From Clonostachys chloroleuca (Eukaryota > Ascomycota > Sordariomycetes > Hypocreales > Bionectriaceae): a stretch of 64,000 nt of DNA. Of the stretch, positions 11,401-21,831 are shown piece by piece; position 1 is the stretch's first letter, and the number at the start of each line of letters is the position of its first letter. The translations under genes were made by a program, and so were the position numbers. The notes under the pieces are model-generated. The model was not told the DNA's origin, ran no database searches, and saw only the letters and a program-made list of their open reading frames with translations. Where the stretch lies: assembly GCA_037952775.1 (NCBI GenBank), contig JBANAY010000003.1:6138001-6202000 (forward strand), read 5' to 3'.

Positions 11401-14400
11401 TCTACCTGCATTATAATGCTTCATAGAATTAGAAATCATCTCTGGGGAGATGGGAATGTCCACAAAAAGACCATTTGGTGCCTATAATAACCATTTTTCA
11501 CGCCTTGTTGAGAGTGATTATCGAAGCTATCTTGTTGAGAGATTCTGCTGAAGCCTTCAGAGGGGCAAATGCAACTCAGTTCAATTCCTGCCGGCAAAGA
11601 TGGCTAACACGATGCTGCGCCGTTTAGTGATAGGGGAAATTACTCTGATGCTTGGAAGTTCTAATAATACCTGATATCAATTCATAAACGAAGCCAAGAT
11701 ATGACATCGTGCACGTAACCCAGCGCTCAGTTGTAAACCAGCTCCCCATTCTCTTGCTCACGATCGTTATATTGCGGTTTCAAACTTCATGCAAGATTGC
11801 AATCCTGCGCAATTTTAGGGCCTCTAAATAGATGCACAACTCCTGATTCTCGGATCCCACTGCCGGCGTGGCAGCCATCGACGCCCGTATTGGTTCGTCG
11901 CCATGTGATTTAAGCCCCAGTCTGTACTCCAGGGTTCATATGCCCGTAGTCTACATTCACCACGGGTTAAGGGGCATATCAAGATCCCGGATATGCAGCC
12001 CAAGGATTCAGGAACCCATTTCGGTAGTTCCCCCGCAGCATACGAAATACCGAAGATGTCATCAAATCGGATCTAGAGCTCTTAGAATAGAAGCAATGAC
12101 CTTTCATCGAATCCATCGAGATCCTGCGTGAACGGCCTACAACGGACAATCAATGACCGTTACCAATGGACGAGATAGACGAGTTAGGTCGATCAGAGCC
12201 TTGGAGTACGCGGATGGATACTCGCCATAGCCGGTGGACACAGGTCTACGCGGCACAGTGAACTACATACTGTGAAACACGCAAGTGCGACTCCTCAGAG
12301 GGAATAAAGATAGTAACAGAGGCACAGAATTAAAGCCACATTCTGTAATACGGAGATAAACTTAACTAGAGCCCAGTCCTGCCCGTTATGCGGTGAAGAA
12401 TCTACGCAGTAGATGTAAAATCTTTAGGAGTGAAGCAAATCTTTTTCATTCCGGTTTTAGGTCGCTAGGGATTCGCTGGTTTCCGAGATCTCCACCTTTC
12501 ATCTGCCACAGCACAGCTGGTGAGGGGATTTACATTAGTTGGTGACTTTCTCTTGAATAATCTATTTGTAAGGCCCATAATCTTGGCAACTTAACATGAG
12601 ACCACTCCTCTCGTATTTCCAATACTTGACACACGCCCACTTGCCGAAGTGCTTGCTTCCTCTCTTTATTCAACAGCCGGCTTGATTATACAGCCACTGC
12701 ATCATCTTAGGCTAGGAAGCCTTTTTACAGAATCTTGAGTCTATGAAGCATTAAATCTCGGAACATCAGTGCCCGTAGCCAACCCTGTTTCGAGACACTG
12801 GATTTTAATCACCTTGAAGCTTAACGCCACGTGCCGCATTGTTTTCTTGCTTTGTCTACGAAAAGCTTTGCGTGAACTTCTAAGGGGTTCATATCTGTGC
12901 TCCTAAACCCATTTCAGCGATAATGTAGCAAGTAAATAGACAGACATATCACCCCTATATATTTCAAATGTTCCTTAGTTACAAGTAGAAGATACCCTTG
13001 AAGCCCAACGAAGATGTGGAATCTGCAGGGCGACCGATTGCTAGGGCCCCAAACCAAGTAGTGGCCAGTCTTTCCCACTTGAAGGCACCCTGCACGTCAA
13101 TGTACTTATCGCTGGGCTCTGGAGCTGAAGAGCTCCCAGAACTGCTAAGCGAGAAGCAAGTATGCGGATCATCTCCTGTTTATGGTAAGTTGGGTTGGGT
13201 CTTTGAAAGCCCCTTTCATCAAAAACGGTATTTGTTTGATTTATCCACACCCAGCTCACAGATCCATTCAAAAGTTCACTTACTGGCTGAGTATCGGAAG
13301 CTCTGTGAAGGAATTTTAAATCTACTCCTACTCAAAAACTTCTATCTCGTAAAATCACGCCCAGGATCCAGTAGCCGATGCTTTCCTTTCTTATTGAGAC
13401 TCTCTCTTAGCGAGTTTAGATGGTGTCTTTCTTAACTATCTACATAGCCCCAGATTCTGGTTTTTCTAGGAAATACAGGTCGCGGAGGGGTAGCATAGGC
13501 CGTGTGGAACCGAAGCTGTTAGACTCCAGTTAGGCTGATGCCCCTGATCACTCCCTTGTCCTCTGAACCACGTTGCTACCCACGTTATCATCGAACTAAT
13601 GAGTTGGACATCAAACTATCGAAGAATGATGAATATTATCTCTAGCAATGAAACTGGTCGCGTCTGATTTCTGTAACCGAGGCTTACAGCAGTGTTCGTC
13701 TACATGCCTTATGCCAACATGATGATTTGGGAGCACCTCCGTATCGGCGCCAATGCCATAAATTATCAATATACCAACGACCAATTGAAATTACTCAAAT
13801 ACAATATCGGATGTAGGCGTGGCCTAGCTAAGAACGACATCGCCATAGCTCTACGGACTGTTTGCTACATGCTTTCGAGCCACGACCTTGCAAGCCATCA
13901 CTGCTTGAGAACATGACAAGACAGTCAGTCGGTTTAGTTGGCCTGGCTCAGTTCTAAATGCATTTCTATTTAGGCTTAGACTTTTGATAATGTCTCTTTA
14001 CCCTGAATTCTCTCTCGAGCTGACACAACCGAGGCTCACTGGGTCATAACTGGTCTCCTCCGTACTCGAACTAATAAAGTCCAGTCTCGATATCAAGTAT
14101 GCCCTTTTGCCATTAATTTCACTCTATAAGTTTTATTTTAGCTTGAATTGGTCGTCTTCTCGATGTAGCTTTGGTCTTCGATAGGACTTTGGTGCGTGGT
14201 TACGCCCACGATTATCGTTGCTGCTCAAAGCGAGCATCCTTGATTCAAAGCTGGATCCAGCGAAGATTCTTACAACCAAAATTAGACTAGTGTCTTCTTG
14301 TTGACGTAAAAGTCGTCGCTACTTGTTTTCTATACTTTGTAAACTCACCACCTTTCAGTGTGTTTCTAGAGCTTAAAAGTATTTCTATCAATGCTATCTC

Positions 14401-15959
14401 CTCTAACCTTTCCTCTCTTCGTATCAGTATCACCAGTAGACTGCCCTACTTGTTCTTCTGGATAACTGTATTTGACTGCAGTGATCTAGCCTTAGGCACC
14501 AAGAACACCCACCACTTCAATCTATCCCTCTTCAATGCCGTGATAGCATTTGTAGAGCTTGCTGTTGTCGGCTGAAGTGCTTGGATTGGTGTAAGACGAG
14601 CGTGAAGCCAGGTGAAAGAGGCAGCTTTAATAGTTATTCGACAAGCCACTGTCCCGACGGCAAGTGAGTCATCCGTACGAAGGTTTATAGGATTTTCTTA
14701 CCGTATGACTATATCTTGCGCGGGCTAGGAAAGCCTACATTTTAAGCTTTAGTATTCATTGAGTTGAGTTATCGGGCCCTGGCAGCTTTCATTGCTGTTG
14801 AACTTTATTTTCCTTCTCCTACCTACCTTTTAACGCACCACGCGGTGCATGTAAGGCACTCGTAACTTTGAATGAGAACTGCTCTACCATGAAGGATGTG
14901 TGATTACCACCAAGCTACCGAGTTTCGATAGCTCATTCCCTTGCCTGGAATTTTCTCGGGTCTGGAAAACACACAAACAAAGATTATTGGGCAAATGTTT
15001 GGGTGAAAGAATCTCTAATGCGTGCGATGAGTGCGAGCCAGTGATCGAGGGTTCCAAGAGGATTCCACCATCACAGTACAAAGACGTGTTAACGCGCAAC
15101 TCAACTAAATCAGTGTTCACTCGTGGTTAGCCGTTGACCTCAGCACCGAGTTATATGCTACTCTTCTTTGATATAATCAAAAGGAGATTCTCCATTACAT
15201 ATCCAAGCTAATGGGATGGACACTGGCAATAGTCAATCGATTGTATGGGAATTGATAAGATGCTCCAATGCGAACATGGCCATCAGCCTTCCAGGGCACA
15301 GTGTACGTGTTGACGTGACTACTTCACATAGACCTTCTCAAGAGGAGAAAAAGAAGTATCCCAGGAGGTTACCAAGAAGATGGATATGTTCGTCCTTTGA
15401 ATTTGCAGGAACTACGCGCTAACCAGGCAGGTCAATGCTTCCATGTCGTTTAAGCGCTCTTCGTCTAAATAGTAGCGATCAAGCAGCAGGCTTCCGCCCG
15501 CTCGGAGGTTGCATTTCTGCGAAACTTGTCAATCTCGGGCACATCAAATCTCCATGTTCAGGACTTGTCACTAATCTGACCTGCATCGGCTCGGCCCGGT
15601 GCTACTCGTACTTTTTTCTCCGGCCGTTTTCCGAACCAAGGAACACATTTAGATGTTGTTTCACCTCGGCCGCGGAGTTAAAATTTCCTCAAACTGATCG
15701 TCTCTCTGAATAGGGAAATACCCGGTCTCATCGCAGCCTCCGGCAGTCTCCGCACTCGGCATCACCAACGAGAGATATATTTTATTGTTGCTTTACTCCT
15801 TTTACTCACGGCAGAACTTCTAACGTAAAAGAATATAAATATCCAACCACCCCGTCTCGATATGCCTAGGTCAACCCCCCTACAGCCGCTACATACGTCC
15901 CTGTAACAGTGTAAGCAAATCAGCATTGACAGAAACAATTTCGCCACCTCGCGGTCGCA
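8448..15959. other. Gene-poor region, 7.5 kb
   Basis: No recognisable gene. The left part must contain the bZIP promoter. The longest ORFs are 126 codons (10867-10487, -) and 145 codons (12998-13435, +); neither has family motifs, a codon pattern or splice partners that I could support. From about 11 kb onwards the sequence looks more AT-rich, with many short poly-A/T stretches. No terminal repeats, transposase motifs or tRNA were recognised. A decayed transposon is possible but not shown. Confidence 0.5.
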
Positions 15960-17490
15960 ATGAGCTCGGAAGTTCAAGTGGAAGTCGCCATCATCGGCGC
16001 AGGCGTCGCAGGCCTTGCATTGGCGAACATGCTCGAGCAAGCCAATATCTCGTATTTGGTGCTCGAAAGCTATCGTGCCATCGCACCACCCGGGGCTGCA
16101 AGTATCGGTCTGATGCCCAACGGACTTCGTATCTTGGATCAGCTTGGCGTGTATGAAAAACTGATGGAGCATGCCGTGCCACACGACTATTTCGAGCACC
16201 GTGATGGAGACGACGGTACGCTCTATGGAGTGTTGACAGCAGGGCGATACTTGCCACCTCTGTACGTTAGCGAATTATCCATATGTGGAAAGCAAAACTG
16301 ATTTAACCTCCGTTCCTAGTCTTGGATACTCAAGTCACGCAATCCCTCGACAGACTTTATTGAAGATTCTGTATGAAAATCTACCCGACAAGTCCAAGGT
16401 GCGGGCTTCAAGCAGAGTCTCCAAGGTTGAAAACTCCGAGACATGCGCTGTTGTCACCACAGAAGATGGATTCAAGATAAGATGTGATATTGTCGCTGGG
16501 GTCGATGGAGTTCACAGCGCGGTGCGTCGTGAGATTGAAGCCTACGCGGGTGTTACACCATCTCCAGGCTGTACGTTTCTCGTCTTATCATGTTCGATTA
16601 TCCAACATCCCGCTAATCCTCACCCTCTCAGATCTTGCATCTAGGTCTGCATGCATATTCGGCTGCTCCAATCGCATAGCTGGCATCACGGGTGGTCAGT
16701 TCTTTAATAGCCACCGCAAAAACACTGGTCTCTTCATTCTCACCGGAAAGGATGACAGGCCTTACTGGTTCTTGTTTGATGACTTCAAAGAGCCCATCAA
16801 ATACAAGGAGACCCCCAAGTACACCCCAGAATATGTTGAGACGCTCGCCAAGAAGTCCAAGGATATTATTATCATACCTGGTGTAACCTTTGGTGATTTG
16901 TATGCGCACAGGAGAGATGTTACCACGGTGTCTCTTGAAGAGGGAATTGCCGCTGTATGGCATGCTGGCCGTATGTTCCTAGCTGGTGACTCTTGTCATA
17001 AGGTGAGTGTTCTACTCTCTACGGGCTATATGACCACGAATGACTGACCTGCATAAAGATGGTACCCAATGGCGCAATGGGTGGGAATCAAGCTATTGAA
17101 TCAGTAGCCAGTTTCGTCAATCACTATCGCCGACTCCGCGCCCGTTATCCAAATCAACCTATTCCTCTAGCTGATCTGAATGCCACTCTTGAAAGCTACA
17201 CCAATGAGCGTCGTGGCCCGGTGACACAGCACGTGGAAAAGTCATGCTTTCTTCGCGACGCCCTTCTCAAGCGCGGGCCCAATGCTGAAGGTTATCTTCA
17301 GGGTCTATCCAAGGGGAACATATGGGATGGGCTAAACAAACTTGCCGAGCCTATGAGCCGGGCTATTGCGCTTGATGATTGGCATCATAAGACTAAGAGA
17401 GCTGAATTTTACAAGAGTCAAGCGGCTAAGATGCGAGACGGTGTAGCTATACGCTCGATCCTTGAGGAAGGTAAGGTTGTTGAGGGATAA
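15960..17490 (+). CDS. FAD-dependent monooxygenase, PaxM-like, 451 aa
   Basis: Flavoprotein monooxygenase of the group A type that acts in fungal terpenoid and aromatic metabolism. Exons are 15960-16261, 16320-16570, 16632-17002 and 17059-17490; all three junctions keep the frame (452 codons with stop). The N-terminal Rossmann motif VAIIGAGVAGLALANMLEQA is followed by the E that binds the ribose (VLES). The mid-protein DG motif reads DIVAGVDGVHSAVRR, and the FAD-ribityl GD motif reads FLAGDSCHKMVPNGAMGGNQ. The last departs from the usual GQGGN by having Met for Gln. No transmembrane tail is apparent. Paralogues (PaxM, AtmM) epoxidise prenylated indole diterpenes, but I see no prenyltransferase, cyclase or P450 nearby, so the substrate is unknown and a cluster role is not supported. 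Confidence 0.85.
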
Positions 17491-18167
17491 ACTAAGGGGA
17501 ATTTAGAGAACTAAGACGCTGGGATTAATGGGCTCGTCCGTTCTCATTAAACAAAAAACAGAACTCGCAACTCCGGAAGCCCTGAATATTTAGCGTCGGA
17601 GGTTCAGAATCATCCAACCCTCCCCTCCTCTGTACTTAAATATTGATATAGACTCTCTCTTTTTTTTTTTTTTTGCCAAACCTATGCATACATTAAAGTC
17701 ATTTTGTTTAAAGCTGCGCGTTCATTTGCTAGTCCTCGAGTACAGGAGGGAGGGTGGTTTTGAATCCGCCCAACTATTGTGAATAATCTTGATATATTTT
17801 AGCCGTTCAAGTATCAAATTTGGCCATCAAAAGCGAAACTAGCGGACTTCAACATAATCTTATGAACACGGAAAAGGGGGAAACAAAATAAATTACAGTT
17901 CTTTATTTTTTTAAAATAAATAAATGTCATAGAAACGTCGTATAATTGGTCGTGATGTCTCGGATTTCAACCCATGTTTTTGGTCAAAATTCGATTGCAA
18001 TCATGGCTCTGAGCCTCGACAATACCGATTTGAGCAGTCAGGGACATCAGTTTCATATAAAACATCATAGAGGCGTCATAGAGGAGCGAAGTATATTATG
18101 AAGAGAATACAGGCTGATAGTGTACGGAATGGATTTGAATGGCCCTGATCTTGCCAAATGCTACCTT
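17491..18167. other. Intergenic, with a T15 run
   Basis: An AT-rich spacer between convergent genes. It has a run of 15 T at 17660-17674, after CTCTCTC, and nothing else that I recognise. Confidence 0.5.
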
Positions 18168-18740
18168 CTATGCATCCTGACGACTATTGTTTCCATTATT
18201 TTCGGATGTGCCTCGGTTCTTCACCTGTTGGAAGCGTGTCCCACTGTCTGTCATCCAACTGCCATCACTTAATACACGGATTTTGAACCACAGCTGGTAA
18301 TAGAGTCTTCGCAGCATTAAGCGTGAATATCCTCCTTCATCCCAAGTAATCCCAAGGCGGCGCTTCTTGGCTTCTGCGAAAAGAAACTGCCGGACATGCT
18401 CGTGACTCTCGTCGATACCATGTTCTACTTTTAGATATCCTGGTCTCAGATGTCTTTCGTCTCTACTCTCATCTTGGGACTTCAATTCGTCAAGGAGCTG
18501 TGTAATGGCAACCTTGGCCTCCTCAACTGTGTCGTCGCGCACGTTTCGGAGGTGAAGCAGGCGAGTAGCAGTCTCGTCAGCAGAGACGCAGGTTATAATG
18601 TCGCGATCGCCGGTATCGATCCTGACAGATTTCCGGCCAGGACCTCCAAAAACAAGCGTGTACGAAGAGCTCTTGAATGGACCTTGGTCGTTGTCAATCC
18701 AGAGATCCTTGAGCACGCTTTCATCCACGCCGTCATCCAT
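18168..18740 (-). CDS. Hypothetical protein, 190 aa
   Basis: I do not recognise this family. The ORF reads from ATG at 18740 to a stop at 18168. It is charged and soluble, with no signal peptide or membrane segment. It has a helical, acidic/basic middle (DETATRLLHLRNVRDDTVEE) and a C-terminal part rich in Arg and aromatic residues (LRRLYYQLWFKIRV). The reading frame stays open upstream of the ATG for 14 more codons (PYPTLYLACDIIYK) back to a TAG. That TAG would also serve as a splice acceptor, so an upstream exon is possible; no in-frame ATG is visible in the 150 bp beyond it. It may be a small complete protein or the 3' part of a larger or decayed gene. Confidence 0.45.
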   Translation of the reverse strand: MDDGVDESVLKDLWIDNDQGPFKSSSYTLVFGGPGRKSVRIDTGDRDIITCVSADETATRLLHLRNVRDDTVEEAKVAITQLLDELKSQDESRDERHLRPGYLKVEHGIDESHEHVRQFLFAEAKKRRLGITWDEGGYSRLMLRRLYYQLWFKIRVLSDGSWMTDSGTRFQQVKNRGTSENNGNNSRQDA

Positions 18741-20489
18741 CTTGTAGATAATATCGCAAGCAAGATATAGTGTGGGATATGGCTAATCAAGATCAGCAAA
18801 TGCCCAGATGAGATCTATGGATCTATGGAAAGGGGGGTCAGCTGTAGTTTAGAGTGACTGTAATAAAAGCTGGTATGGCGGATTGGTTTTTCGGTGTTGG
18901 CTCTCAGTTAGAATGGCTTGAAAATTAGGATTGCTCACTCCTTTATCGCCTCCACTTGACAGCTTAGCCAGGCTGAGTAAGCCTAACTCTATTTCTGTGC
19001 TATGTCTCTACCAAGCATGATAGAAACACGGATAAGATCACGCTTCCCCCGGGTATCATCAACCCGATGTACCTAAGCTAGAGGTCCGTGGTGCTTATAC
19101 GTAAGGCTCGGTAGGTGTCTTGAGAGTTCAGTAGGAACGATCATAATACATTTGAGTCTTAAAAGAATATAAGCTATATATAAAAAGGTGCCATATGGAA
19201 ACATACCCTACATAAGTATATAAAAGTCTCTCAGATACATCATAGCAAGCCAAAGGCTCATAACGAAGACTTCACATGCGTGAGATTTGGGAATTATTTC
19301 TACCCTCGGAGCACCTGTAATTTGCCGGTACATCTGTTCCTGTTGACGATGGATATCAGCCCTCTTACAGACCGCACGATGTGTCCAAGCTGTCACAGGA
19401 TGTGTGAGACGTTCATAACTATTCTTTCTTGTCTCTTACTTCAATAGAATATCACAATCCAAAAGCTTCAAGCCAGCTATGTGGAAGGCAATCACCCCTA
19501 TCCTAGATCACTTCTTGGGTGAGGCTATCTTGCACTCCTGAGATGCAATCCTTCTGCTGCGCATAAGCTATGGCAGCAAATATTGCATTTGATTTTTAAT
19601 TTAATACTGTAACGTGCGATCAGAAGATCGAAACTTCAATGAGATGACAGCCCCTGGAGTGATCGTGACGTGACAATGTTGAGTGAACAAACCGCCCACC
19701 CTGAGCAGTTGGTATTAGCGAGCGCATTTTGAGGACGACAATAGCTATTTCATCTGCTATATGTCATCAAGAGAGATTCTCCGCAAAGGTCTCTCGAAAT
19801 TGTTGACAAATATATTAATCATGTATGCCGTCGGACTTGCATCCGGGTAACTGTCCAAATTAGTGGCGTCATGCGGTGCTGACACTTGGCAGAGCCTTAC
19901 TCATATCAATCTAATTACTTTATATGTTATTCCTGCGTGTAATCATGAACTTGGTTAATCAAATAAGCCAGAGTCACAGGTTAAGAGCTGTAATATACGA
20001 ACCAGTAGCCAGAAATAACACAAAGATTTCTTAATGCTTCGGCGGCATTTCTGCAAGACTGTTTATTTATGCTTTGGGCCTGTACGCGTCACATGTGTTC
20101 AGCCGTGTCCGCTTTCAGCACCAACAGCATGAAAAATTGGCTGGGGTATCGGAGCTGGTGACATTTGTGTGTGTCAGATCGGGACTTCTGCAGCATTATC
20201 TTCGCTAAGCGGGAGTCGGTGCCCGATTTGAAATCAATGCGGTGGACATGATGCAATCAGGCGATAAATCAGCCTACCGTCTAACAGTTCACCGGCATTC
20301 GCTTCACGAAGGGAGGGGGCAATGGCAACACAACCTCGAGCTAGGTGCGGAGTTGCTGCGGAGGAGGCTGTCTTGTCATTGGACAACACTCCGCCAGTAT
20401 TGGTATAAAAGGGACACTCATGTATGAGAATGAATCATAATCAAGAAACCAAGCATTGAAATATCCCTCATTATTACCCTTTTCATACA
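18741..20489. other. Intergenic, 1.7 kb, promoter of the NmrA-like gene
   Basis: No gene recognised. ORFs are short. The right end carries a TATA box for the next gene. Confidence 0.5.
20404..20410 (+). promoter_or_regulatory. TATA box of the NmrA-like gene
   Basis: TATAAAA, about 80 bp upstream of the ATG at 20490. This is the right distance for a fungal core promoter, with a predicted 5' UTR of roughly 50 bases. Confidence 0.5.
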
Positions 20490-21579
20490 ATGGCCACTCA
20501 GAAGATCAAGGTCGCCGTCACTGGCGCAACAGGCGAAACTGGTGTATCCATCATCAAAGCCTTGCTTGAGAACGAAGAATTTGTAAGGTCTAGCATATTT
20601 AAACATCATATTAGTCACTAATAATCACAGGCTATCACTGCATATGTTAGGCCATCTTCCACCGAGAAGTCACAGCTTCAAGGCTTCAAGGAGAAGGGAG
20701 TGCCAATCATCCCCCTTGATCTCGAGGCGGCACCGCTCGAGGAAATCGTCAAGGCCTTCCAAGGACAAGAGATTATCATCTCTGGTGTTATGCCTCATAC
20801 CTCTGATATCGAGAAGAAGCTCGCAACTGCAGCGAAAGAAGTGGGCGTCAAGAGGTTTATCCCTAGTTTCTTTGCACCTCTTGCCCCCCAACGGGGGTGA
20901 ATATTTTGAGAGAAATCGTAAGATTGAGAGAAATGGCCCATACTATGATAACATCTGCTGAGTTTTTATATAGAAAGAGGAGGTTATCAACCATGTCAAG
21001 AAACTCCATTTGCCATACACCGTCATTGATGCTGGTGGATGGTATCAAGTATCTCTCCCCAACCCTCCTTCGGGCAAGCTCGATTATATGACAAAGATTC
21101 CTTCCAATGTACAATACGGAGATGGGCACTATTCTACTTCCGTTGTTGATCTGGGGGATATTGGCAAATATGTAGCGCTTATCATCAAAGACCCCCGCAC
21201 GCTGAACAAGTATGTCTTTGCCTACAACGAAGTCTGGACTCACGATGCCATTTTCAAACTGGTTGAGGAGCTGAGCGGGGAGACTGTTGAGCGTCAGAGT
21301 GTCCCAGAGGAAGCAGTCGAGGCGGGAATCCAAGAAGCCAGCAAGGCATATAAGCAGGACCCATCTTACAAGAATTTCGTCTTGTTGCTCATCCAGCAGT
21401 ACGCGAACCAGAACTGGGTCAGAGGTGACAACCTGCCAGAAACTGGAACATATCTTGGCTACCTCCTTTCCAAAGATCTGTACCCTGACTTCAAGTTTGT
21501 AGGTTTGAGGGATTTCGCCAAGGAAGCTCTCGATGGAAAGGCGCAGCCCGTGTATGCGACTAAGACTTTTGACTTTTAG
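20490..21579 (+). CDS. NmrA-like / isoflavone reductase-like protein, frame-disrupted
   Basis: Atypical short-chain dehydrogenase-fold protein (NmrA/isoflavone reductase group), expected to bind NAD(P) in the cytosol. Exons are 20490-20582, 20631-20917 and 20974-21579. The Rossmann motif is near the N-terminus (VAVTGATGETGVSIIKALL), and RFIPSFFAPLAP and EEVINHVKKLHLPYTVIDAG are typical of the family. The frame breaks in a C6 run at 20884-20889: without correction the protein stops after about 120 residues. One more C gives PPTGVNILREI, all three exons then close in frame, and the product is 328 residues, normal for the family. Catalytic or regulatory function cannot be told from sequence; many members are uncharacterised reductases, while NmrA itself is a nitrogen-repression regulator. 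Confidence 0.75.
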
Positions 21580-21831
21580 AGCGGTTTAGCTACATGCTAT
21601 GAATAGATTATCACAAGCAAGACAATCAGTAACAAAATCCAAACAAACCTTACTTATCATCCATAGATCATACCATCTTAGGAAATACCCTTCACCCATT
21701 GCGCGAGACATATTGAATGAAAAGCAAGGTATAGAACTACTTCAGGTTCGTAAATCTATTGTGAAGAGATCGAGAGGTCCATGCGGTTGAATTGTTTTAT
21801 TAATAACGCAGACTATGTTTGAAAGCCTGTC

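Noticed and set aside
12998..13435. 145-codon ORF on the plus strand in the gene-poor region
   Set aside because: No family motif, irregular composition, no plausible promoter or splice partner; it fits a chance ORF.
17660..17674. T15 run as a possible terminator or transposon tail
   Set aside because: There is no target-site duplication or retroelement sequence next to it; simple homopolymers are common in fungal intergenic DNA.
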